A stretch of DNA of 5,776 bases. Origin: Porticoccaceae bacterium (lineage in GTDB: Bacteria > Pseudomonadota > Gammaproteobacteria > Pseudomonadales > Porticoccaceae). How positions within the stretch are numbered: the first letter of the stretch is position 1; each line of letters starts with the position of its first letter. Where the stretch lies: assembly GCA_030590275.1 (NCBI GenBank), contig JAUUYV010000139.1, positions 1 to 5,776 of the forward strand. The letters are read 5' to 3'. The translations under genes and the position numbers were made by a program. Positions 1-5,776 of this stretch are shown here, one piece after another. The notes beneath the pieces are model-generated. The model was not told the origin of the DNA. It saw nothing but the letters and a program-made list of their open reading frames with translations, and ran no database searches.

Positions 1-198
1 AAATATTTTGCTGCTGAGGCGTCTTTTAAATCCTGTCAGCGCGCTTTAATGACTCATGGTGGTATGGTCTACGCTAAGGAGTACCACGTGGAGCGCGATC
101 TAAGAGAGTGTTTGATTCATCGTCTGGCACCAATTAGCCCACAATTGATTTTGTGTTTTATTGCCGAAAAAGTACTGGGCTTGCCGAAGTCTTACTGA
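1..198 (+). CDS. Acyl-CoA dehydrogenase, C-terminal fragment (5' end outside window)
   Basis: Frame 1 is open from the left edge to TGA at 196-198, giving 65 residues that end in EKVLGLPKSY. The pattern THGGMVYAKEYHVERDLRE followed by LAPISPQLIL is the C-terminal helical part of the acyl-CoA dehydrogenase family. These are FAD-dependent enzymes that introduce an alpha,beta double bond into acyl-CoA thioesters, normally passing electrons to ETF. The GGxGY stretch and the following E/R residues belong to the region near the FAD and acyl-CoA sites. At codon 67-69 the usual second glycine of GGxGY is valine (GTC). Only the tail is visible, so substrate class (short or long chain, or a special acyl-CoA) cannot be decided. 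No terminator is visible after the stop, so some read-through into the ankyrin gene is possible. The family assignment is firm; the exact function is unknown. Confidence 0.85.
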   Translation, partial: KYFAAEASFKSCQRALMTHGGMVYAKEYHVERDLRECLIHRLAPISPQLILCFIAEKVLGLPKSY

Positions 199-210
199 TT
201 CAAGTTGACT

Positions 211-240
211 TTGCCATTAAGAAAATAAGCAGCTTAGAAT
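211..240 (+). promoter_or_regulatory. Candidate sigma70 promoter of the ankyrin gene
   Basis: A -35-like TTGCCA (211-216, five of six consensus bases) is followed after 18 nt by a -10-like TAGAAT (235-240, five of six). Initiation would fall near 246-248, leaving a leader of only about 20 nt before the ATG at 269. The position, in the gap between the dehydrogenase stop and the ankyrin gene, supports an independent promoter. This rests on sequence match only. Confidence 0.5.
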
Positions 241-268
241 GAATCGGGGCAAGATATAGAGCTTGGTT

Positions 269-715
269 ATGGAAGATATAAATGATTGCAATGAAAACGG
301 TAGAACTAAGTTGATGGAAGCTGCAGACAAAGGTGATCTTGAGGAAGTTAAAAGATTACTGGGCTTAGGGGCGGATCCTTTTTTAAAGGATGCTAACTGG
401 AGTACGAGTACCGCAAAAATGTACGCTAGCAGAAAATCAAATGGTGAAGATGTCTTCTATGAAATAGAGTGCTTATTAGGAGAGGTTACTGGAGTAGATG
501 TAGTAAAAAGACCAAAATCTGAAGAAATCACAGACTATTGTGATCATGTAGACGAGAACAGTAGGAGCGATTGGGACTGGGGTGGAATTTCAGTTTTTAT
601 TCTATATGGTCTTGGTGTTATTAGCCTCATTTTGGCACCATTTACGGGTGTAACAGTTGTTTCAGCCGCAGCTTTCTTTGTGATTGGTTATGTCCTTTCA
701 AAAACAGATCTTTAA
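269..715 (+). CDS. Small ankyrin-repeat protein with two C-terminal membrane segments
   Basis: This encodes 148 residues from ATG 269. A TTG at 263 is also in frame, but an in-frame TAG at 257-259 blocks anything longer. ATG 269 is preferred, with a weak AGAG 7 nt upstream. Residues about 10-41 form one clear ankyrin repeat (GRTKLMEAADKGDLEEVKRL, then GADP), and residues about 42-72 look like a degenerate second one. An acidic linker ending in SDWDWGG leads to two hydrophobic stretches, about residues 107-124 and 127-144, separated by a short P/G/T turn, and then a short polar tail. There is no signal peptide. The likely topology is a cytosolic ankyrin domain anchored by a C-terminal membrane hairpin. 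Ankyrin repeats bind proteins, but no partner is evident here. The gene is clearly more AT-rich than its neighbours (positions 301-360 are 22/60 G+C), suggesting accessory or transferred DNA. I do not recognise a named family. Confidence 0.75.
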   Translation: MEDINDCNENGRTKLMEAADKGDLEEVKRLLGLGADPFLKDANWSTSTAKMYASRKSNGEDVFYEIECLLGEVTGVDVVKRPKSEEITDYCDHVDENSRSDWDWGGISVFILYGLGVISLILAPFTGVTVVSAAAFFVIGYVLSKTDL

Positions 716-768
716 AAAAACAAGACGAATCAATACTAGGTTTGAATTAGATTCGGCTTAGTCGTCTT
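713..768 (-). terminator. Hairpin terminator at the end of the minus-strand gene group
   Basis: AAGACGA (722-728) pairs perfectly with TCGTCTT (762-768). Inside this stem, 736-747 can pair with 751-761 over most of its length, including G-U pairs, closing a 3-nt loop. Read on the minus strand the hairpin is followed by G and seven T (713-721 region), a typical intrinsic terminator lying about 60 nt after the aroE stop. On the plus strand only TTT follows the stem, so termination of the ankyrin transcript would be weaker, though the shared hairpin may serve both convergent units. The T-tract overlaps the ankyrin stop codon. Confidence 0.6.
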
Positions 769-827
769 TAAACCCCATTTTACGCTGAAAGAAAAGGCTT
801 TAACTAGTTCAAAATAATGAAGTCGTG

Positions 828-1664
828 TTAGAGCTTCTGGTTAATCTCTTCGCGTAATTTTTGAATCAGCATACGAGTCTCGGGCCGTACCCCACGCCAT
901 AGATAAAAGGATTCGGCTGCTTGCTCCACCAGCATGCCAAGGCCATCGGCAGTCCGGTTTATACTGTGTTGCGACATCCATTGCATAAAAACAGTTGGTT
1001 CAGCGGCATACATCATGTCGTAGGCGCATGCGTTTTCGGCCATCAGGTTTTCCGGTAGTGGGGGAAGCTCGCCAGACAGGCTCGCGCTGGTGCCATTAAT
1101 CACCAGATCAAAGGGGCTTAGGTTCTCCAGGTCGTCGAAAGCGGTTCCCAGCAGATTACCCAGATCAGAAAAATTGTTTGCTAACATCAAAGCTTTTTCT
1201 ACGGTGCGGTTGGCGATAACAACCTTTGTTGGGTGCTGCTTTAAAAGTGGTTCCAGTACGCCACGCACGGCACCGCCAGCACCCAGTACCAATACTCGCT
1301 GATCAGAAATCTTCCAGTGCAGATTTTCTGTGATATCGCGAATCATTCCAGGGCCGTCGGTGTTATCTCCAAGTACTGTGCCGTCATTATTTTTAATCAG
1401 GGTATTGACGGCACCCGCTCGCCGGGCGCGTTCGGTGAGGGCATCGGCAAACTCAAAAGCTTCAGTTTTAAATGGCAGGGTGATATTTAAGCCCTTGCCA
1501 CCGGATGCAAAAAACGAGCGCGCACGAGTGTTAAAAGCGCCAGCTTCAATATGTTGTTTGGTGTACTCAAGCGCCTCACCGGTTTGGATGGCGAAGGCGG
1601 CATGGATATCCGGGGAGCGGCTGTGGCCTACGGGATTACCGAATACTGCGTAGCGGTCGGTCAT
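828..1664 (-). CDS. aroE: Shikimate dehydrogenase (NADP+)
   Basis: AroE reduces 3-dehydroshikimate to shikimate with NADPH, the fourth step of the cytosolic shikimate pathway to aromatic amino acids and folate. The 278 residues match the usual length of about 270. The substrate domain shows NPVGHSRSP (10-18), NITLPFK (60-66) with catalytic Lys66, and GDNTDG (99-104) with Asp103; these correspond to Lys65 and Asp102 of E. coli AroE. The NADP-binding Rossmann loop is GAGGA (128-132), and NRT (152-154) is the usual phosphate-recognising NR(T/S) motif that favours NADP over NAD. The C-terminal EQAAESFYLWRGVRP is also typical. ATG 1664 has GGGA 7 nt upstream and GGAG 13 nt upstream. It is the last gene of the minus-strand group, 86 nt after hemF and followed by a terminator. 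The motifs fit AroE rather than the quinate-type paralogue YdiB, although that distinction is inferred from context. Confidence 0.96.
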   Translation of the reverse strand: MTDRYAVFGNPVGHSRSPDIHAAFAIQTGEALEYTKQHIEAGAFNTRARSFFASGGKGLNITLPFKTEAFEFADALTERARRAGAVNTLIKNNDGTVLGDNTDGPGMIRDITENLHWKISDQRVLVLGAGGAVRGVLEPLLKQHPTKVVIANRTVEKALMLANNFSDLGNLLGTAFDDLENLSPFDLVINGTSASLSGELPPLPENLMAENACAYDMMYAAEPTVFMQWMSQHSINRTADGLGMLVEQAAESFYLWRGVRPETRMLIQKLREEINQKL

Positions 1665-1665
1665 A

Positions 1666-1706
1666 AGCGTTTCCCGTCTCCGGACTAGTAAAACGCTATT
1701 GTAGCG
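1666..1706 (-). promoter_or_regulatory. Alternative hairpins in the hemF-aroE gap
   Basis: Two mutually exclusive stems can be drawn in the minus-strand RNA. The first pairs CGCTA with TAGCG across a CAA loop (1694-1706) and is followed by TTTTA, resembling a weak terminator after hemF. The second pairs AGCGTTT (complement of 1691-1697) with AAACGCT (complement of 1666-1672), which directly precedes the aroE ATG and places the GGAG/GGGA ribosome site in the loop. Both use the strand at 1691-1698. The stems are short, so regulation of aroE by folding is only a possibility. Confidence 0.25.
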
Positions 1707-1750
1707 CCCAGGGAGTGTGGTTTGTGTGCTAGCCGATGGCTGGAGCTTTT

Positions 1751-2665
<915 letters not shown>

Positions 2666-2684
2666 TTAGCCTGAAAAGATTAGC

Positions 2685-3272
2685 TTAAGCGGAGCGCACG
2701 ATAGAGCCGGACATTAAATCGCGAATTTCAGTGGGTTTTGCTGCCTTCGACACCGAGCCTGGGGTGTAATCATCTACTTTGTCACCGAAATAGACTTTGA
2801 CCCGGGTCAAGCTAAGGGCTGGAGCCAGTCCCTGGGGATTGGCTGAGGTCGATACGATGGGGCGGCCTAGCGCGTGACTGAGAGCCGCTGCTACTGGATG
2901 GGCGCTCACTCGTACCGCGAGTGTGTTTTGGCCTCCGCTAATCCAGTGGGGAGCAGTTCCATTATTTGGGACTAGCCAGGTGACCGGGCCGGGCCAGCTT
3001 GCCTGCATTGTGGCAATCTGCGCTGCATCTAAACCTGCCAGGTAGGGGCGGAGCGTGTCGATATGGGCGGCTAAAAGAATCAAACCCTTACTCAGACTTC
3101 GATGTTTTAAATTCAAAAGGTGTGTGACTGCGTTGAGGTTGTCCGGGTCACAGCCAAGGCCCCATACCGATTCTGTCGGATAAGCCACTACTCCACCACC
3201 TCGCATGATGGCAGCAGCGCGTCGAATACGTGGGTGCCGAGACCAGTCCAGCGGGTTTGCAGGCTTGTTCAA
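2685..3272 (-). CDS. tsaC: Threonylcarbamoyl-AMP synthase (YrdC/Sua5 family)
   Basis: TsaC makes L-threonylcarbamoyl-AMP from threonine, bicarbonate and ATP. TsaB, TsaD and TsaE then transfer the group to A37 of ANN-decoding tRNAs (t6A). The 195 residues match the short TsaC form (E. coli about 190) and lack the extra Sua5 domain. Visible motifs are GGGVVAYPTESVWGLGCDP (25-43), KHRSLSKGLILLA (56-68) with the basic nucleotide-binding residues, WPGPVTWLVP (93-102), AVRVSAHP (119-126), STSAN (141-145) and a final PTEIRDLMSGSIVR. The start is TTG at 3272; no ATG or GTG is available before the conserved core, and a good ribosome site lies 9 nt upstream inside purE. The next in-frame ATG (residue 23) would remove the N-terminal helix. 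The gene starts 4 nt after the purE stop and hemF follows at 25 nt, so the three form a tight block. Confidence 0.95.
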   Translation of the reverse strand: MNKPANPLDWSRHPRIRRAAAIMRGGGVVAYPTESVWGLGCDPDNLNAVTHLLNLKHRSLSKGLILLAAHIDTLRPYLAGLDAAQIATMQASWPGPVTWLVPNNGTAPHWISGGQNTLAVRVSAHPVAAALSHALGRPIVSTSANPQGLAPALSLTRVKVYFGDKVDDYTPGSVSKAAKPTEIRDLMSGSIVRSA

Positions 3273-3276
3273 GCGT

Positions 3277-3783
3277 TCAGGCCTTCTTTAGTTGAGCCTG
3301 TAATGCAGCATCTTTTTCGATCACCGCTTGCGCGGCATTGGCGCGTTCATCGAGCAGCCGTTGATACAGGTCTGCGTCGGCAGTCGCTAGAATTTGTGCG
3401 GCGAGGTAGGCGGCATTTTTAGCGCCAGCTTTGCCAATTGCGACGGTAGCAACGGGAATACCACCGGGCATTTGCACCGTGGCTAGCAAAGCATCGAGTC
3501 CTTCCAGCGAGGCATTGATAGGTACACCAATAACAGGTTTGAGTGTATTGGCAGCAACGGCTCCAGCCAGGTGAGCTGCCATCCCGGCGGCACAAATAAA
3601 GGCACCGCAGCCTCGTTGTTCTGCACTTTTTACATAGTCATGGGTGGCTTCGGGCGTGCGGTGGGCTGAAGTGATTTTTACTTCGAACTCAACATGGAGT
3701 TTTTTCAGAGTATCCATACTGGCCTCCATGACAGGGAGGTCTGAATCCGAGCCCATTAGAATGGCAACAAAGGGTTTGCTCAT
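3277..3783 (-). CDS. purE: N5-carboxyaminoimidazole ribonucleotide mutase
   Basis: PurE class I converts N5-CAIR to CAIR in de novo purine synthesis, using N5-CAIR made by PurK. The protein has 168 residues, normal for the family. Motifs are GSDSDLPVM (11-19), which binds the ribotide phosphate, SAHRTP (39-44) with His41 equivalent to the catalytic His45 of E. coli, [10 protein letters not shown] (65-74), GVPI (86-89) and [13 protein letters not shown] (105-117). The SAHRTP form and the length indicate the bacterial class I mutase rather than the class II AIR carboxylase, although I judge this by motif memory only. The C-terminal 30 residues are charged and alanine-rich, probably helical. ATG 3783 has no strong Shine-Dalgarno sequence. 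It starts 107 nt after dprA; I find no convincing promoter in that gap. purK, often the next gene, is absent here: tsaC follows at 4 nt. Confidence 0.95.
   Translation of the reverse strand: MSKPFVAILMGSDSDLPVMEASMDTLKKLHVEFEVKITSAHRTPEATHDYVKSAEQRGCGAFICAAGMAAHLAGAVAANTLKPVIGVPINASLEGLDALLATVQMPGGIPVATVAIGKAGAKNAAYLAAQILATADADLYQRLLDERANAAQAVIEKDAALQAQLKKA
3282..3288 (-). promoter_or_regulatory. Ribosome binding site for the tsaC TTG start
   Basis: On the minus strand AAGAAGG lies at the very end of the purE coding region, 9 nt before the TTG at 3270-3272. It supports this non-ATG start and suggests that tsaC translation is coupled to termination of purE. Confidence 0.55.
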
Positions 3784-3890
3784 GGTGATAGGTTACCGCT
3801 AACTGAGAGCCGGGAAGGCTACTCTAACCTGGGGGTGCGCGGCAAGCGGCGCAAGGTGTTATTTAAGAATGGATGTATTGTCGGCAGAAG

Positions 3891-5012
3891 TTAGCGCGTT
3901 CTCAGGTAAAGGCCGCCTCGATTTTCTACCATTCCATGGATCTCTAGTTCAACCAACAGGCCGTTGATCTTTGCTACCTGGATTCCAGAGTGTGCTACCA
4001 GGGTGTCGAGGTCGATGGGATCATAGCCCATCGCGTTCAGTAATTTGGCTGCCGAAGCGTCGAGAGAAGCGCCAGAGTTTCCAGGTTCAGGGAGCTCTGA
4101 CTGCTCGGATTCTGCGAGTTTGAAGGACAACATGCCGCCTAACTGTTCGACAATATCACGGGTAGTTTCTACCAGAGTGGCGCCCTCTCGTAGTAGTTGA
4201 TGGCACCCCTTAGCCAGAGGGTTGTTCACTGAGCCGGGAATGGCAAAGACTTCTCGTCCCTGTTCCATCGCTTGTCGGGCGGTAATCAGGGAGCCGCTTT
4301 TGATTGCAGCTTCCACCACGAGTACGCCGGTACTTAAGCCGCTGATAATACGATTGCGGCGTGGAAAGTTCCCCGCGACAGGCGGTGTGCCTGGAGGGAA
4401 CTCCGAGACAATAGCCCCTCCTTTTGCGACGATCTCAGTTACAAGTTCACGGTGTTTTCGAGGGTAAACCTGGTCGATACCTGTGCCGATAACCGCTGCG
4501 GTAATGCCATGTCGGAGCGCTCCGCGATGTGCCGCTCCATCGACACCTAGAGCGAGCCCGCTGATAACGACAAAGCCGCTAGCCGTGAGGGCAGCAGAAA
4601 AGTGGGTAGCGAGTTCAAGGCCACCGCGGCTGGCGTTACGGCTGCCGACAATGGCGATAGATGGCAGAGAAAGCGCGTTAATCTCTCCAAGAATATAGAG
4701 CAGGGGTGGTGGCGAGGATATTTCTCGTAACAATACTGGGTAAGAGGAGTCGGACAAACACAGGAGGCTTACTCCGGACTGGGTGAGAGCCTCTATGGTC
4801 TGACGAGCCTGCGCGAGCAAAGGGTCAAGTCGCTGCTGGATTTCGCGTATGGGTTTACGACTGCGTGGCGGTAATTGTGCCGGGTTAGCAGAGAGGATTT
4901 CGACAAAACTGCCGAATTGTTGGTACAGGGAAAACAAGCCGTTCGAACCAAGGCCCGGTTGATTCAGTAATAAGTGGCTGTAGAGAGTTTCTGTGTGCAT
5001 AACCCCTTCCAT
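3891..5012 (-). CDS. dprA: DNA-processing protein DprA (Smf)
   Basis: DprA binds incoming single-stranded DNA during natural transformation and loads RecA on it, protecting it from nucleases in the cytosol. The 373 residues match full-length DprA (about 370). An N-terminal SAM-like region has LLLNQPGLGSNGL and QQFGS (14-35). The Rossmann domain follows, with YPVLL and PPPLLYILG (91-109), IVGSRNASRGG (121-131), SGLALGVDGAAHRGAL (151-166), GTGIDQVYPRKH (176-187), SEFPPGT (203-209), FPRRNRIISGLS (216-227) and SGSLITARQAMEQGREVFAIPGS in two adjoining parts (239-261). Residues about 315-373 look like the C-terminal winged helix. The start is uncertain: ATG 5012 has no ribosome site, whereas ATG 5000 (residue 5) follows GGAAGG at only 4 nt. 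DprA is also found in species not known to be transformable, so competence is not proven. Confidence 0.96.
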   Translation of the reverse strand: MEGVMHTETLYSHLLLNQPGLGSNGLFSLYQQFGSFVEILSANPAQLPPRSRKPIREIQQRLDPLLAQARQTIEALTQSGVSLLCLSDSSYPVLLREISSPPPLLYILGEINALSLPSIAIVGSRNASRGGLELATHFSAALTASGFVVISGLALGVDGAAHRGALRHGITAAVIGTGIDQVYPRKHRELVTEIVAKGGAIVSEFPPGTPPVAGNFPRRNRIISGLSTGVLVVEAAIKSGSLITARQAMEQGREVFAIPGSVNNPLAKGCHQLLREGATLVETTRDIVEQLGGMLSFKLAESEQSELPEPGNSGASLDASAAKLLNAMGYDPIDLDTLVAHSGIQVAKINGLLVELEIHGMVENRGGLYLRTR

Positions 5013-5032
5013 GGAGTACGTCAGGTTTTTAA

Positions 5033-5069
5033 AATACTAGTGTATTAGCTGCGATTAACGTATCGCTAA
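5033..5069. promoter_or_regulatory. Small dyads upstream of dprA
   Basis: AATAC (5033-5037) and GTATT (5042-5046) flank a TAGT centre. A second imperfect dyad follows, GCGAT (5051-5055) with ATCGC (5062-5066), bracketed by TTAGC (5045-5049) and GCTAA (5065-5069). They lie 21-57 nt before the upstream dprA ATG, in AT-rich DNA with weak -10-like words on the minus strand (TATTTT, TAATAC). Operator or promoter function is a guess. Confidence 0.2.
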
Positions 5070-5091
5070 GACCGGTGTTGGTGGTAGTGCT

Positions 5092-5121
5092 CAAGCTGTA
5101 GCGTTTAAACGCTACAGCTTG
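5092..5121. repeat. Perfect 30-bp palindrome between the LysM gene and dprA
   Basis: The half CAAGCTGTAGCGTTT (5092-5106) is followed directly by its exact reverse complement (5107-5121), with no spacer. As RNA it would form a stem of about 13 bp with a TTAA loop. Neither strand has a T-tract after it (CCCCGAG on plus, AGCACTACC on minus), so it is not a standard intrinsic terminator. It could be a dyad protein-binding site, an RNA-stabilising or processing hairpin after the LysM gene (whose stop is 31 nt upstream in transcription), or a dispersed intergenic repeat. Confidence 0.8.
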
Positions 5122-5152
5122 CCCCGAGTTTATCCTACTAAGGAGGCCGCCG

Positions 5153-5776
5153 TCAGGGGTTGAGAACTAGATCTCCTACCTTAAAGGGGCGTTCAGCTGT
5201 CAATACAAGACCGAAGCTTATTTTTTCGAAGGTTCTAAATACCATCATCAGGCCAATGCGCTCGGGGGGGAGTTTTATCTCTTTGTCTACTAACCACCCA
5301 TCTACAACTGGGTCGATGATTGTGCTGCCGGCTTTGTAAATGGCAAACATATCGCCAATCTCTATATCGCTTCGCTCGCCAAGATTGATGGCAATCACAT
5401 CTAGTGTGCCAATGCCAGCAAGTCCGTTTTCGACCGAAATGATAACCCCGTCACTATTTTCTGGCGGTGTACTGGGATGGAAAATAGCATCGATACTACG
5501 ATCTTCCGGGACCAATAGACGATCTTTAATACGGATTTCTTCGTTACTACGAATCGCCTTAAGTGATGCGATATCGTCATTGAGCTCCAAAACTTTAGCT
5601 GCGCCAATTTCTGTTGCTTTAAGGCCTAGTAACTCCTGAGTGTTTGGGTCTATATAGGGGTCTCCTGTACGAAAGATTCCATAAAAGTTGTCTTCTTCAG
5701 CAAAGGTGCCGCGAGCATAAAAATTATCGCGTTGACCAGAAAGCAACCGGTTTTCATAACCAGAAACGACATAGGG
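5153..5776 (-). CDS. LysM-domain protein, TsaP-like, C-terminal part (5' end outside window)
   Basis: The minus frame is open from the right edge (PYVVSGYENR...) to TGA at 5153-5155, giving 207 residues. The TTG at 5744-5746 is an internal leucine codon, not a start. The text YVVSGYENRLLSGQRDNFYA, then FYGIFRTGDPYIDP, LLGLKATEIGAA, RLLVPED and VENGLAGIGTLDVIAINLGE resembles the region after the LysM domain in proteins encoded next to dprA in Pseudomonas (PA0020 type). That family is linked to TsaP, which binds peptidoglycan through LysM and stabilises the type IV pilus secretin ring. The LysM domain and signal peptide would lie outside the window, so the name rests on the C-terminal pattern and the neighbouring dprA. 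A C7 run in the coding strand (5264-5270) encodes LPPE. TsaP is unrelated to the TsaC/TsaD t6A enzymes. Confidence 0.75.
   Translation of the reverse strand, partial: PYVVSGYENRLLSGQRDNFYARGTFAEEDNFYGIFRTGDPYIDPNTQELLGLKATEIGAAKVLELNDDIASLKAIRSNEEIRIKDRLLVPEDRSIDAIFHPSTPPENSDGVIISVENGLAGIGTLDVIAINLGERSDIEIGDMFAIYKAGSTIIDPVVDGWLVDKEIKLPPERIGLMMVFRTFEKISFGLVLTAERPFKVGDLVLNP

Noticed and set aside
1090..1653. Plus-strand open frames over aroE (1090-1302 and 1330-1653)
   Set aside because: They lie entirely opposite a clearly recognisable aroE, have low-complexity R/S/A/P-rich products and no family pattern.
3120..3422. Plus-strand open frame across the tsaC-purE junction
   Set aside because: It is antisense to two conserved genes and gives no recognisable protein.
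3835..3855. GC-rich inverted repeat TGCGC/GCGCA in the dprA-purE gap
   Set aside because: The stem is 5 bp and has no T-tract on the minus strand, so neither terminator nor operator is supported.
4222..4698. Plus-strand open frames over dprA
   Set aside because: They are opposite the conserved Rossmann domain of DprA and have arginine/serine/proline-rich shadow products.
5140..5162. AAGGAGG followed by a TTG on the plus strand
   Set aside because: A perfect Shine-Dalgarno word, but the frame it would start is only about 60 codons, antisense to the LysM gene and without recognisable features.
5264..5270. C7 run in the LysM gene as a phase-variation tract
   Set aside because: Seven bases is short for contingency loci, the frame is intact and nothing else suggests phase variation.
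5340..5639. Plus- and minus-strand open frames over the LysM gene
   Set aside because: They overlap the better-supported minus-strand frame that runs through the right edge and matches a dprA-linked family.

Overview
The window looks like chromosomal DNA of a gammaproteobacterium, probably a marine or soil relative of the Pseudomonas/Cellvibrio/Marinobacter group. I infer this from the aroE, hemF, tsaC, dprA and LysM-protein cluster, which resembles the block beside def-fmt-rsmB in Pseudomonas, and from protein motifs. I cannot name the genus.

Layout. Positions 1-198 (+) hold the last 65 codons of an acyl-CoA dehydrogenase. A good sigma70-like promoter follows (211-240), then a small AT-rich gene (269-715, +) for an ankyrin-repeat protein with a C-terminal pair of membrane segments. 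A hairpin with a T-tract (about 713-768) separates it from the opposing gene group and fits best as the terminator of that group. From 828 to the right edge every gene lies on the minus strand. In transcription order they are the C-terminal part of a LysM/TsaP-like protein (5153-5776), dprA (3891-5012), purE (3277-3783), tsaC (2685-3272), hemF (1751-2659) and aroE (828-1664).

The minus-strand genes are housekeeping: DNA uptake and recombination (DprA), purine synthesis (PurE), tRNA t6A modification (TsaC), haem synthesis (HemF), shikimate synthesis (AroE) and a cell-wall or pilus-associated protein. purE and tsaC are 4 nt apart and tsaC and hemF 25 nt apart, so these three are very likely co-transcribed. 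The 86, 107 and 140 nt gaps elsewhere leave room for regulation. The 140 nt gap upstream of dprA contains a perfect 30-bp palindrome.

I see no mobile element, CRISPR array, RNA gene or clear multi-gene novel system. The items most worth a second look are the ankyrin/membrane protein, the 30-bp palindrome (whose core half-sites recur just upstream of aroE), purE without an adjacent purK, and a Gly-to-Val change in the conserved GGxGY motif of the acyl-CoA dehydrogenase.
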